From NCBI RefSeq assembly GCF_016907555.1, contig NZ_JAFBCE010000001.1:2604001-2668000 (forward strand): a stretch of DNA of 64,000 bases, given 5' to 3'. Source of the DNA: Microbacterium laevaniformans. GTDB taxonomy: Bacteria; Actinomycetota; Actinomycetes; Actinomycetales; Microbacteriaceae. A model generated the notes under the pieces. The model saw nothing but the letters and a program-made list of their open reading frames with translations. It did no database searches and was not told where the DNA came from. Shown piece by piece: positions 1-8,812 of the stretch. The position numbers were made by a program, and so were the translations under genes. Numbering within the stretch: position 1 is the stretch's first letter; every line of letters begins with the position of its first letter.

Positions 1-749
1 TGCGTGATGTTCGTCGCGGTCGAGGTCTTCGCCTTGACGTTGATCTCCTCGGCATCCTTCAGATACGTGCCGGCGAGGCGGCGGATCTGCGCAGGCATGG
101 TCGCGGAGAAGAGCGCGACCTGCTTGCCGGCGGGGGTGTCGGCGAGGATCGTCTCGACATCCTCGGCGAAGCCCATCTTCAGCATCTCGTCGGCCTCGTC
201 GAGCACGAGGAAGCGCAGTTCGGAGAGGTCGAGCGTGCCCTTGTCGAGGTGGTCCATGATGCGACCGGGCGTACCGACGACGATGTGCACGCCGCGGCGG
301 AGCGCCGACAGCTGCTGCCCGTAGCCCTGGCCGCCGTAGACCGGCAGCACGTGCACGCCGCGCAGGTGACCCGCGTAGGACTCGAAGGCTTCGCACACCT
401 GCAGCGCGAGCTCGCGCGTGGGGGCGAGCACGAGCGCCTGCGGCGTCTTCTGTGCGAGGTCGAGCTGCGAGAGGATCGGCAGTGCGAAGGCCGCCGTCTT
501 GCCCGTGCCGGTCTGCGCGGTGCCCAGCACGTCGCGGCCGGCGAGCAGCGGCGGGATCGTCGCCGCCTGGATCGCCGACGGCGTCTCGTAGCCGACATCC
601 TTCAGCGCCTTCAGCACGGCGGCGTCGAGGCCGAGATCGGCGAAGCCGGGGGTCGACGGGATGTCGGTGGATGCCGCGGAGTCGGCGTCGGCCTGGGTGT
701 CGGGCGCGGGCGCGGCCTCGAGGGGATCGGTCAAGCTGTCAGAGGCCAT
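1..749 (-). CDS. DEAD-box ATP-dependent RNA helicase (3' end outside window)
   Basis: The N-terminal 249 residues of a DEAD-box RNA helicase are visible; the C-terminal RecA-like domain runs off the left edge. The ATG at 747-749 is followed by an acidic, Ala/Pro-rich leader of about 35 residues. The family motifs then appear in order: Q motif ([15 protein letters not shown]), Walker [22 protein letters not shown] and SAT. Such helicases unwind short RNA duplexes during ribosome assembly or mRNA decay. The DeaD/CsdA or RhlE subtype cannot be decided without the C-terminal half. The downstream neighbours have no obvious functional link. Confidence 0.95.
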   Translation of the reverse strand, partial: MASDSLTDPLEAAPAPDTQADADSAASTDIPSTPGFADLGLDAAVLKALKDVGYETPSAIQAATIPPLLAGRDVLGTAQTGTGKTAAFALPILSQLDLAQKTPQALVLAPTRELALQVCEAFESYAGHLRGVHVLPVYGGQGYGQQLSALRRGVHIVVGTPGRIMDHLDKGTLDLSELRFLVLDEADEMLKMGFAEDVETILADTPAGKQVALFSATMPAQIRRLAGTYLKDAEEINVKAKTSTATNIT

Positions 750-775
750 ACACCCACGGTAGCCGTCCGGCGCCG

Positions 776-1285
776 TCACCACCCCATCGAACCCGGGATG
801 CCCTTGTACGGGCCGAGCACGTTCGCCGTGATCCAGCCGCCGTAGAAGCCACCCGGCTGCGGCGTGACGACTTCCCCATCGACCGTGCACGCGTCCATCG
901 CGGCGGCGTAGACCGCCACCCGGTCGCTCAGCGCCGCGTACCCCGGCGCGGGATGCGGATAGTTCCACGCGGCCTGTGCCCGCGTGATGCCACCGCCGAC
1001 CACGTCGAGATAGCGCGCGGCGCCCTTGAACTCGCAGAACGACGACCCCTCGGCATCCACGAGGGAGCCCGGCGCGAGGTCGGCGATCGGAAGGTAGTAG
1101 ACGGGCGGGTGGCTCGTCTCGAGCACGCGCACGGCATCGTGGGTGTCGGCGATGAGCTGGCCGCCGAGACGGATGGTCACACGCACGGACACCGGCTCGA
1201 CGCGCGGCGGGCGCGGATAGTCCCAGACCGACTCCTGTCCGGGGCCGGGAACGTGGGGGCGGATCGATGCGGGAAGGCGAGGCAC
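776..1285 (-). CDS. DUF427 domain protein
   Basis: A 169-residue protein matching the DUF427 family, small beta-rich proteins common in actinobacteria with no settled function. Recognisable parts are the WDYPRPP segment near the N-terminus, the central VYYLP, the [11 protein letters not shown] stretch and the WNYPHP motif, followed by YVDG-like and NVLGPYKG elements near the end. The open frame continues upstream to 1561, but that part runs through the start of the divergent LON-domain gene, so I place the start at the GTG at 1283-1285, just before [22 protein letters not shown]. It is divergent from the LON-domain gene, with 36 bases between the two starts. Confidence 0.8.
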   Translation of the reverse strand: MPRLPASIRPHVPGPGQESVWDYPRPPRVEPVSVRVTIRLGGQLIADTHDAVRVLETSHPPVYYLPIADLAPGSLVDAEGSSFCEFKGAARYLDVVGGGITRAQAAWNYPHPAPGYAALSDRVAVYAAAMDACTVDGEVVTPQPGGFYGGWITANVLGPYKGIPGSMGW

Positions 1286-1321
1286 GCGCCCACTGTACGT
1301 CCGTCGGTGTTGACTGGGCGC

Positions 1322-1918
1322 ATGACCGTCATGCCGATGTTCCCTCTCGGATCGGTGCTCTTTCCCCACACACCCCTGCCGCTGCGCGTCTTCGAGCCGC
1401 GCTACCTGCGCCTGATGGGCGAACTGCTCGACAGCGATGATCCGCAGTTCGGGGTCGTCCTCATCGACCGCGGGCACGAGACCGGCGGCGGCGACCAGCG
1501 CTCCGGCATCGGCGCACTGGCCCGCCTGGTCGATGTCGCCGCCGGCGCCGATGCCCTCCACGTGGTCGCCATCGGCACCGACCGCTTCACCGTCGACCGC
1601 TGGCTCGACGACGACCCGTACCCCCGGGCGGAGGTCTCGCTGCAGGAGCCGCTGGCCTGGAACGACGCGCTGACGCCGCTGCGCACCGAGGCCGAGGCCA
1701 TCGTGCGCCGCGTGCTCGGCCGCTTTCCCGATGCCCCGTGGGGTCCGGACATCGAGCTGTCGGCGGATCCGGTCGCCGCCGCCTGGCAGATCGCCGCGAT
1801 CGCTCCCCTGGTCGAGTACGACCAGCAGCGGCTGCTACGGGCAACGACCATGGGAGGGCTGCTTCAGCAGATCATCGATCTGACGCTCGAGGTCGACGAG
1901 ATCTGGCCGACGACCTAG
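1322..1918 (+). CDS. LON substrate-binding domain protein
   Basis: A 198-residue stand-alone protein with the N-terminal substrate-binding domain of Lon protease (PF02190 type) and no ATPase or protease domain. The characteristic opening [20 protein letters not shown] and FEPRYL are present, followed by [10 protein letters not shown] and VGT/IGTDRF-like strands. Solitary proteins of this kind are widespread in actinobacteria and their role is unknown. The start at ATG 1322 begins directly before the conserved MFPLG strand; longer open sequence upstream is non-coding. Its stop codon (1916-1918) touches the end of the IS fragment that follows, but the C-terminal helix IIDLTLEV looks complete, so I do not think the insertion shortened it. 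Confidence 0.85.
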   Translation: MTVMPMFPLGSVLFPHTPLPLRVFEPRYLRLMGELLDSDDPQFGVVLIDRGHETGGGDQRSGIGALARLVDVAAGADALHVVAIGTDRFTVDRWLDDDPYPRAEVSLQEPLAWNDALTPLRTEAEAIVRRVLGRFPDAPWGPDIELSADPVAAAWQIAAIAPLVEYDQQRLLRATTMGGLLQQIIDLTLEVDEIWPTT

Positions 1919-2470
1919 GGCGTGTCTGACAAAGTCTTGGTCCAGGCGAGGACGGCGTTGAGGACGACGGCAGCGCGGTAGACGACGGCGTGTTTGTCGT
2001 AGCGGGTGGCGAGGCCGCGCCATTGCTTGATGTGGCAGTAGCGGCGCTCGATGACGTTGCGGTTCTTGTAGTCGTCGGCGTCGAGTTCGACAAGTCTGCC
2101 TCCGCGTGACCCGCGACGCTTGCGATGGCCCTTCTGGTCGTCGGGTTCGGGAATGACGGCCCTGATCCCGCGGGAGCGGAGATGGCCGCGGATCGCGCGA
2201 GACGAGTAGGCCTTGTCGGCACGCACGGAGTCCGGGCGGGTGCGGGGCCGGCCAACATCCCGGCCGACCCGCAGCTGTGCCATCAGCGGCAGGAACATCG
2301 GCGAGTCGCCCGCCTGACCCGGAGTGATCAGCGTAACCAGCGGGAGTCCGTTGCCGTCCACCAGCTGATGGATCTTCGTCGACAGGCCGCCGCGGGAGCG
2401 GCCGATGCCGTGATCAGGCGGCTCTTCCCGCAGATTCTTGTAACTCGATCCAGCCGGTGCCCGAAGTGCG
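1915..2470 (-). mobile_element. IS5-family transposase fragment (C-terminal half and right end)
   Basis: The last 180 or so codons of an IS5-type DDE transposase with no start codon. Readable landmarks are SSYKNLREEPPDHGIGRSRGGL, a DKAYSSRAIR segment containing the second catalytic Asp, and NVIERRYCHIKQWRG containing the catalytic Glu. The stop codon TAG sits inside the terminal sequence GGGCGTGTCTGAC, which is probably the right inverted repeat. The N-terminal half and left end are absent. Homology fades near 2470, where an unrelated decayed reading frame on the other strand begins. A related but not identical fragment lies at 8664-8812 in the opposite orientation. Confidence 0.85.
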
Positions 2471-2509
2471 ACCGGGGTGCCGCGCTCGTCAGATCGGATC
2501 CCTCACGAC

Positions 2510-2773
2510 CATCTGGGGTTCCCGAGCGGCCCTCGTCGTCGCCTCGGCACCCGGCATCCTGACGTGGTCGGACACCGCGATCACCGTCGCCATGGATGTC
2601 TCGTCGCCACGACGTATACCGACGGCGAGGTCGTGGGCACGATCACCTGGACCGCGGGGCCGAACACGACGACGGCCGACGTCGTCGTGTCGGGCGACAT
2701 CGAGCCGCCGACCGAGTGGTGGCGTCTCACCCACCCGGGGCAACTGGGCGGTCAGGCGTCGGCAGGCGAGTAG
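2510..2773 (+). pseudogene. Decayed unknown reading frame next to the IS fragment
   Basis: Two adjoining stretches read like protein but in different frames. The first (about 2510-2609) gives ALVVASAPGILTWSDTAI. The second (about 2600-2773, ending in TAG) gives YTDGEVVGTITWTAGP and then VVVSGDIEPPTEWWRLTHPG. A single-base shift near 2605 would join them. The upstream part is cut by the IS5 fragment. I do not recognise the family. The 3' end overlaps the end of the VOC gene on the other strand, so this may also be chance open sequence. Confidence 0.3.
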
Positions 2774-3156
2774 CCGATCAGCCAGGTCACGCCGAACCCG
2801 TCGCGCACCTGCCCGTCGACATCGCCCCACGGCCGCTCCCCCATGGCCTCGACGATGTTTCCCGTCGCGGCGAGCGCGTCGAACCATCGCCGGGACGTCG
2901 CCGCGTCGCCGGCACCGAGCAGCGCGAAGAGCACCCCGTGCACCTGGACGGATGCGGCGCCGTCGGCCGCATCCGAGCCGAACAGATCGACGGGGCCGCG
3001 CAGCTCGCCGTGCGCGATCCACGACGGAGCGCCGTCCCGGCGGCCGAACTCGGCGAAGGTGTGGAGCTCCAGCTCACCGCCGAAGACGTCGCGGTAGGTC
3101 TTCAGCGCATCCGCGGCGATGCCGGCGAACTGCAGGTACGGGACGGGTGCGGCCAT
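2752..3156 (-). CDS. VOC-fold protein, PhnB-like
   Basis: A 134-residue single-domain protein of the vicinal-oxygen-chelate superfamily, PhnB/3-demethylubiquinone-methyltransferase-like branch. It starts with VPYLQFAGIAADALKTYRDVFGGELE, the standard first beta-alpha-beta unit. It later has FALLGAGDAATSRRWFDALAATG and ends with RPWGDVDGQVRDGFGVTWLI, the typical PWGD...D.FG..W C-terminus. Members bind small molecules or metals but the function of this subgroup is unknown. It lies alone between the IS remnant and the amidohydrolase gene. Confidence 0.85.
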   Translation of the reverse strand: MAAPVPYLQFAGIAADALKTYRDVFGGELELHTFAEFGRRDGAPSWIAHGELRGPVDLFGSDAADGAASVQVHGVLFALLGAGDAATSRRWFDALAATGNIVEAMGERPWGDVDGQVRDGFGVTWLIGYSPADA

Positions 3157-3194
3157 TCCGGCAGGCTACCGCCCGTCTCCGACCCGCGGCGGGA

Positions 3195-4715
3195 TCAGAC
3201 GAGCCAGGCACGCTCATCGCCGCTGAAGCGGTTGACGGCGCCCGGAGTGGACGTCGCACGCTCGTACATGCGCGCGAGCCCTGGCATCACCGCCTGGTTG
3301 CGCTCGTCGAGGCGGTCCTGACGCTCGATGATCTCGTCGAGACGCTCGGCGAGCTCGGCCCGCGCGGCGCGCTCGTCGACCGTGATCACCTCGCCGCCGG
3401 CGACGACGACGCGCCCCTGCACCATGACGATGTCGATCGAGGAGCCGTTCTCGGAGTAGACGAGTTGCAGATCGAGCTTCTGACGAGGTGTGAACGCCAT
3501 GGTCTCGAGGTCGTAGATCACGAGATCCGCCTGCTTGCCGACCTCGAGCGAGCCCACGACGTCGTCGAGCACGGCGCTGCGCGCTCCCCCGATCGTGGCT
3601 GCGGCCAGCACCTCGGCGACCGTGGGCCACTGGTCGATGTCCGGCTCGGTCACCTTGTGCAGGAGAGCCGCGGTCTTGACGACATCCAGCATCCGCGGCG
3701 AATCGCTGCTCGAGCAGCCGTCCGTGCCCAGCCCGAGGTTGACGCCGGCGTTCTGCAGCTTGCGCCACGCGGCGATCCCCGAACCGAGCTTGAGGTTGGA
3801 GATGGGGTTGTGGGAGATGGAGGTGCCTGCCGCGGCGACCGTCTGCATGTCGGCATCCGTGAGCCAGATCCCGTGCGCGAGCGTCGTGTTGGGTGAGAGC
3901 GCACCGATCGACGCCATGTAGGAGACGAGGCTGCCGCCGTACGACTCGTCTCCGGTGACCAGTTGCGTCTTGGTCTCGAGCACGTGGATGTGGCACTCCG
4001 CCGCGAACTCGAGCGCCATCTCGGTCGCCCCGGTCAGCAGTGCCGGCTCGCACCGCTGCGGGGCGGAGGGCGCGACCATGAACCGCAGCCGGCCGTTCGC
4101 GCGACCGTGGTGCGCGGCGAAGGCCTCGCGGGCGAACCTCAGATACTCCTCGGTGGACGGCACGTGCGCGGAGCGGATCTCACGCACCACGTCGTCGGGC
4201 AGGTACTCCTCGGCGAAGGGCACCGTGTCGAGGAACGGGCGGTTGATGACATGTCCCGAGATGTTCGCCCGCACGCCCAGCTGTTCATAGGCGTCGAAGA
4301 CCGCGGCGAGCTGCTCGTGGTCCTGCCCCGGGGTCTCGAGCACGTCGTCGACGAGCGTCGTGACCCCCGCCTTGAGCGACTCGATGCCGAAGAGGGTCGT
4401 GCGAAGACGCACGAGGTCCGGCGCGACGCGGCTGTCGCCGAGGATCGGATACGACATCGCCATCCACATCTCCAGCGGCAGATTGTCGTAGCGACCCTTG
4501 TAGAACATCTCCCACGAGTGGGTGTGCGCGTTCACGAAACCGGGTGCGACCAGGCGGTCGCGACCCTCGATGATCTCGTCGTGCGGATCGGGCTTGAGGT
4601 GCTCGCCGATCGCGACGATGACACCGTCGGCGATGCGGATGCTGCGCACGAGCGGAGTACTGCCCGAGATCGGGTCCATGGTGATGACGTGTGCGTCGCG
4701 GATGAAGGTGCTCAT
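3195..4715 (-). CDS. Amidohydrolase (chlorohydrolase/nucleobase deaminase-like)
   Basis: A 506-residue metal-dependent hydrolase of the amidohydrolase superfamily, in the TrzN/AtzB/guanine-deaminase-like branch (cog0402 type). Metal ligands are visible as HTH at residues 64-66, HVLETKTQ in the middle, a LAHG histidine, and the late Asp in GTDGCSSSDSP. SHNPISNLKLGSG precedes the latter, as in the family. It likely removes an amino group or halide from an N-heterocycle in the cytoplasm. The NCS1 permease 42 bases upstream on the same strand and the divergent PucR regulator support a nucleobase or related heterocycle as substrate. The exact substrate is not readable. Confidence 0.85.
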   Translation of the reverse strand: MSTFIRDAHVITMDPISGSTPLVRSIRIADGVIVAIGEHLKPDPHDEIIEGRDRLVAPGFVNAHTHSWEMFYKGRYDNLPLEMWMAMSYPILGDSRVAPDLVRLRTTLFGIESLKAGVTTLVDDVLETPGQDHEQLAAVFDAYEQLGVRANISGHVINRPFLDTVPFAEEYLPDDVVREIRSAHVPSTEEYLRFAREAFAAHHGRANGRLRFMVAPSAPQRCEPALLTGATEMALEFAAECHIHVLETKTQLVTGDESYGGSLVSYMASIGALSPNTTLAHGIWLTDADMQTVAAAGTSISHNPISNLKLGSGIAAWRKLQNAGVNLGLGTDGCSSSDSPRMLDVVKTAALLHKVTEPDIDQWPTVAEVLAAATIGGARSAVLDDVVGSLEVGKQADLVIYDLETMAFTPRQKLDLQLVYSENGSSIDIVMVQGRVVVAGGEVITVDERAARAELAERLDEIIERQDRLDERNQAVMPGLARMYERATSTPGAVNRFSGDERAWLV

Positions 4716-4757
4716 GGTGGTCTCCGTCGAGGGTGGGGCGAGGCGGGGCGGGGATCC

Positions 4758-6221
4758 TCAGCGGGTGGGTACGGTCTCGCGGGGCTCGGCCGCATCGGTG
4801 AACTGCTGCGCCGCGACCCAGCGCTTGTGGCTGGTGCGGGCCAGCAGCCAGTAGGTGAGGCCGGCGGAGACACCGCCGGTGAGCCAGGAGATGTCGAGGC
4901 CACCGAGCGCCTGCGAGCCGAGGCCCTGCAGCGCCGGCACCATGCCGTTGAGGAACAGCCAGGTGAAGACGATCCCGACGAAGAAGGCGATCAATGCGCG
5001 CGGGTTGACGTCGGGCAGACGCGTCGATCCGACGGCGTCGAACAGGTGGTCGAACCGGCGAGAGCGGCGCTCGAAGATGCCGTAGTGCACGAGCATGATC
5101 GCCCCCCACGTGGCCACCCAGCCGACGACGCCGACCAGCCACGCGTCGAGGGTCTGTGCCGCATCTTCCTGGAAGATGAAGAAGACGGTGGCCGCGAGCG
5201 AAAGCACGCCGACGAGGATAATGAGGGCCTTGCGGCCGACCTTGAGGTCGAGCGCCTGGGCGGCGACGCTGAAGCTGTAGATGTTGAGCACGTTGGTCGC
5301 GATGGGCCCGTGCAGCACGAGGAGCAGGACCGGGATGGCGAGGGCGCCGAAGTTCTCGACGATGAGCTGGCCGGGATCGACCGTGCCGTTCTTCGTGGCG
5401 AGAGACGCTCCGAGCAGGCCGAGCCAGATGACGGGGATGAACTGCCCCAGGGCGCTTGCGAGATAGAGCTTGCGACGAGGCACGCTCGTGCTGATGAAGC
5501 GCGAGTAGTCTGCCGCGTAGGTCAGCCAGGTGATGCCCCAGCCGATGCCGATGGCGGTCATCACGGCCGACATCGCGACGATGCGGTCGCCGCCGGAGAG
5601 CTCCGCACCTGCGGGGCCCGCGTAGCCCCAGTCGATGTCGAGGAAGAACCACGCCACGATCGACATGATCACCAGCACGAGCACGGTCGGGGGCACCGTC
5701 CACCGCTCGAACGCCGCGATCGCCTTGTAGCCGGCGAGCGCCACGCCCACCTGGATCGCCATGATGAGGGCGGCGATGCCGATCTTCCAGCCGACGTTCG
5801 CCTGGGTCGGATCCAGCCATCCCAGCTCGCCGAGCAGGGCCGTCACGAGGTCGAGGACGATCCACGTGTTGACGGCGCACCATCCGATGACCACGACCGA
5901 CTGGATTACCGAGGGCAGATAGTTGCCACGGCGACCGAACACGGCGCGGCCGAGGAGCATGCCGGTGACACCGGTCTTCTGGCCGAACAGCACGAAGATG
6001 CCGAACAGGCCCATGCCGATCAGGTTGCCGATCACGAGCACGAGCATCGTGTCGAGCAGGCCGAGACCCATGCTGATGCCGAGGGCTCCCAGCACCCAGT
6101 TGATGGGAGCGATGTTGGCCCCCATCCAGATCCAGAACTGGCCCGACACGCGGGTCGTACGGGCGGATTCGGGGATCGGCTGGAGTGTCTCTTCGATGTC
6201 GTGCGGGCTGGCAGAAGACAT
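4758..6221 (-). CDS. NCS1-family nucleobase/cation symporter
   Basis: A 487-residue polytopic membrane protein of the NCS1 (cytosine-purine permease, CodB/PucI-like) family, with about 12 hydrophobic segments. Family marks include the early FWIWMGANIAPINWVLGALG, the GRRGNYLPSVIQSVVVIGW segment around TM3, and TWLTYAADYSRF after TM6. NCS1 proteins import cytosine, purines, allantoin or hydantoins with sodium or protons. It is probably the first gene of a two-gene operon with the amidohydrolase. It is divergent from the PucR regulator gene, with a shared inverted repeat in between. Confidence 0.9.
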   Translation of the reverse strand: MSSASPHDIEETLQPIPESARTTRVSGQFWIWMGANIAPINWVLGALGISMGLGLLDTMLVLVIGNLIGMGLFGIFVLFGQKTGVTGMLLGRAVFGRRGNYLPSVIQSVVVIGWCAVNTWIVLDLVTALLGELGWLDPTQANVGWKIGIAALIMAIQVGVALAGYKAIAAFERWTVPPTVLVLVIMSIVAWFFLDIDWGYAGPAGAELSGGDRIVAMSAVMTAIGIGWGITWLTYAADYSRFISTSVPRRKLYLASALGQFIPVIWLGLLGASLATKNGTVDPGQLIVENFGALAIPVLLLVLHGPIATNVLNIYSFSVAAQALDLKVGRKALIILVGVLSLAATVFFIFQEDAAQTLDAWLVGVVGWVATWGAIMLVHYGIFERRSRRFDHLFDAVGSTRLPDVNPRALIAFFVGIVFTWLFLNGMVPALQGLGSQALGGLDISWLTGGVSAGLTYWLLARTSHKRWVAAQQFTDAAEPRETVPTR

Positions 6222-6289
6222 GGGCGGTGTCCTTCTCGCGAGGTGGAGCGATCAGTGGAGCGGGTCGCCACCCAGCATGCGGCGGCGGT

Positions 6290-6327
6290 GTTACCGCGCT
6301 CGCGGCGCTCTGTAAACTCACGGTAAC
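6290..6327. promoter_or_regulatory. Shared promoter region with inverted repeat GTTACC...GGTAAC
   Basis: Between the divergent permease and PucR genes, GTTACC (6290-6295) and GGTAAC (6322-6327) form separated inverted arms. On the minus strand TTTACA, 17 bases and TAACAC resemble -35 and -10 elements for the permease, with the left arm overlapping the -10. On the plus strand TAAACT (6313-6318) could be a -10 for the regulator. The layout suits autoregulation plus control of the transporter by PucR. This is inferred from position and symmetry only. Confidence 0.45.
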
Positions 6328-6345
6328 GGCGAATGGACAGAATGT

Positions 6346-7887
6346 ATGCCCCTCCAGCTCGATCAGATCCTCACGGACGCCGTCGTCCAGAAGACCGAAC
6401 CCGAACTCGTGTGCGGCACCGCATCCGACGTGGATGTGCGCTGGGTGCACGCGAGCGAACAACTCGACATCGCCCCGCTCCTGCGCGGCGGAGAGCTCAT
6501 CCTCATGGAGGGGGTCAACCTCGCCACGGCGGATGCGGCGGAGCTTCGGACCTACGTCAACACCCTGGTCGCACGCGACATCGCCGCGCTCGCCGTCGAG
6601 ACGACGCCGCGGCTCCCCCGCATCCCGGAGGCTCTCCTGGAGCACGCTCAGGCGAGCGGTCTGCCCGTGATCCACCTGCGGTACCGGGTGCCGTTCGTGC
6701 AGATCTGCGAGAGCATCAACAGCCAGCTCGCCGATGTGAGCCTGCGGCGTCTGCGCATCGCCGATCAGATCTCCCTCGCCCTCTCCGAGGCGATCGAGAA
6801 GCTGGCGAGCATCGACCAGCTCCTCTCCCTCATCCGCGACCAGGCGAACTCCTCGGCGCAGCTCACGTCGCTGTCGGGTCAGACCCTGGGCGTCGCGCTC
6901 GTGGACACCGAGACCGCGTCGCTCGGCATCGAGTACACCGCACCCGTGTCATTCGGGGGCACGGTCGTCGCAACGCTGACGCTGCGCCCGGCGGCGGACG
7001 CCGACATCCACCTCATCTCGGGTGCGCTCTCACGGGCACCCGAGATCCTCGCCATCGCGCTGCTGCGCACGCATCCGCTCTCACCGCACGACCGGCGGCG
7101 CAGTCGCTTCATCTCACTGCTCGCGTCGAGCGGGCCGCGTACGTCCGCCGCCGAGCACGCGCGCGAGCTCACGACACTCGCCGTACGGCTGGGGTTCGAG
7201 CCCGACGACCGATTCATCCCGTTCGTCGTCGAACTCGACGACTCGTCGAACGTCGCGGCGGTACAGGACGCGATCGCCCGCATCTCGTCGCGTTCGACCG
7301 GGCAGTTCGCCGACGGCCAGTACGTCGGAATCGTGGGGTTCGCCCCGTCATGGGACGCGCAGAACGTGCGCGACGCGATGACGGACGCCCTGCGACGCCT
7401 CGCCGACCGCGGCGGCGTGCGCGCCGCGGTCGGGCCCACCAGCGCGAGCGTGGACCGCGCGGTGCGAGCCGTGCGATCCGCGCGGGAGAGCGTGCCGTAC
7501 GTCTCCGATGCGGATCGGGTCGTGGATGCGGCGAGCATCGCCGTGACGCGCCTCTGGCCGCTGCTGTCGCAGATCGAGCCCGTCGCCGAGTTCATCGACG
7601 AGCAGATCGGCGCGCTGCTCGATCGGGACGCGGTCTCGCACGGCGAGCTGTTCGACACGCTGCGCGCATTGGCCGAGAATCTCGGCAGCAAGACGGATGC
7701 GGCCGCATCCCTCGGCATCCATCGACAGACCTTCTACCAGCGCTTCGAGCGCATCACGGCCCTCCTCGGTCCGCTCGAGCCGGGGTCGGCCCGGATCGGC
7801 GCCGTGCTCACCGCGGTGTTCCTCGAGCGAGCACGCCGACAGGCCGCGGCTGCGGCCGGCGCGAAGCAGGATGCGGCGAACACGTGA
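6346..7887 (+). CDS. PucR-family transcriptional regulator
   Basis: A 513-residue regulator of the PucR type. The N-terminal PucR domain covers about residues 1-130 (LDQILTDA, then ELILMEGVNL, then LPVIHL). A GGDEF-like or GAF-like middle follows. The C-terminal helix-turn-helix near residues 450-485 reads LGSKTDAAASLGIHRQTFYQRFERI. PucR proteins switch on purine degradation genes in response to a catabolite. Its divergent position opposite the NCS1 permease/amidohydrolase operon makes these its probable targets. An ATG two codons out of frame just upstream is not used; 6346 begins the conserved N-terminus. Confidence 0.9.
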   Translation: MPLQLDQILTDAVVQKTEPELVCGTASDVDVRWVHASEQLDIAPLLRGGELILMEGVNLATADAAELRTYVNTLVARDIAALAVETTPRLPRIPEALLEHAQASGLPVIHLRYRVPFVQICESINSQLADVSLRRLRIADQISLALSEAIEKLASIDQLLSLIRDQANSSAQLTSLSGQTLGVALVDTETASLGIEYTAPVSFGGTVVATLTLRPAADADIHLISGALSRAPEILAIALLRTHPLSPHDRRRSRFISLLASSGPRTSAAEHARELTTLAVRLGFEPDDRFIPFVVELDDSSNVAAVQDAIARISSRSTGQFADGQYVGIVGFAPSWDAQNVRDAMTDALRRLADRGGVRAAVGPTSASVDRAVRAVRSARESVPYVSDADRVVDAASIAVTRLWPLLSQIEPVAEFIDEQIGALLDRDAVSHGELFDTLRALAENLGSKTDAAASLGIHRQTFYQRFERITALLGPLEPGSARIGAVLTAVFLERARRQAAAAAGAKQDAANT

Positions 7888-7896
7888 CGGCGGGGG

Positions 7897-8661
7897 TCAG
7901 CCCTGCTCCGCTCGCACGATGGCGGCCCCGGTGCTCATCGCGCTGAGCTTCGCGAGCGCCACGTCGCGTGGCAGCGGCGCCATGCCGCAGTTGGTGCTGG
8001 GCATCAGCTTGTCGGCATCGACGTGACGCAGTGCCTCACGGAGGGTGCCGGCGACCTCCTCGGGCGTCTCGATCTCGTCGGTGGCGACATCGATCGCGCC
8101 GAGCATGACCTTCTTGCCGCGCAGGAGTTCGATGAGCTCCATCGGAACGCGGGAGCCGTGGCTCTCCAGCGACACGATGTCGATCGCCGAACGCTGCAGG
8201 AGCGGGAAGGACTCCTCATACTGACGCCATTCGGAGCCCAGCGTCTGCTTCCATCGGGTGTTGGCCTCGATCCCGTAGCCGTAGCAGATGTGCGCGACGG
8301 TCTCGGCCCGCAGCCCCTCGGCCGCGCGCTCCAGCGTCGCCACTCCCCAGTCGCGCATCTCGTCGAAGAAGACGTTGAAGGCCGGTTCATCGAACTGGAT
8401 GACGTCGACGCCCGCCGCCTCGAGCTCTCTGGCCTCCTCGTTGAGGATGACCGCGAACTCCCACGCCAGCTTTTCGCGGCTTCGGTAGTGGCGGTCGGCG
8501 AGCGTGTCGATCATCGTCATGGGGCCGGGAAGCGCCCACTTCAGCGGGCGATCCGTCTGCTGACGCAGGAAGCGCGCGTCGTCGACGAAGACGGGCCTGG
8601 ACCGACTCACGGCGCCCACGACGGTGGGCACACTGGCGTCGTAACGGTCGCGGATGCGCAG
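7897..8661 (-). pseudogene. 5'-truncated MetE-like (YxjG/YxjH-type) methyltransferase
   Basis: About 254 codons remain of a protein related to the C-terminal catalytic half of cobalamin-independent methionine synthase. Members of this stand-alone branch are usually about 340-380 residues, so roughly the first third is missing. Visible parts are LPGPMTMIDTLADRHY, VIQFDEPAFN, the metal-ligand-like AHICYGYG region, and C-terminal DADKLMPSTNCGMAPL containing the late zinc-binding Cys. Homology stops abruptly at about 8661, where the second IS5 fragment begins on the opposite strand. It has no credible start codon of its own and is presumably inactive. Confidence 0.8.
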
Positions 8662-8663
8662 GG

Positions 8664-8812
8664 CCGCAACGTCATCGAGCGCCGCTACTGCCACATCAAG
8701 CAATGGCGAGGACTCGCCACCCGCTACGACAAACTCGCGATCACCTACCGGGCCGCTGTCATCCTCAACGCCGTCATCGCCTGGACCCGGCAATTGTCAG
8801 ACATGCCCTAGG
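8664..8812 (+). mobile_element. IS5-family transposase fragment (last ~48 codons and right end)
   Basis: The fragment begins within the conserved NVIERRYCHIKQWRGLATRYDK segment, which contains the catalytic Glu, and runs to the stop TAG in GTCAGACATGCCCTAG. It matches the other fragment at 1915-2470 over this region but differs at several codons (for example AITYRAAVILNAV against AVVYRAAVVLNAV). They are therefore related elements, not a recent duplication. It points away from the other copy. It directly abuts the truncated MetE-like gene on its left. Confidence 0.85.

Noticed and set aside
1322..1918. C-terminal truncation of the LON-domain protein by the IS5 insertion
   Set aside because: The protein ends after a complete-looking C-terminal helix at the length I expect for the family, although its stop codon touches the IS end.
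3963..6675. Very long open frames (up to about 790 codons) overlapping the amidohydrolase and permease genes on both strands
   Set aside because: They are low-complexity Arg/Gly/Asp-rich translations antisense to or out of frame with well-recognised genes, as expected at 70% GC.
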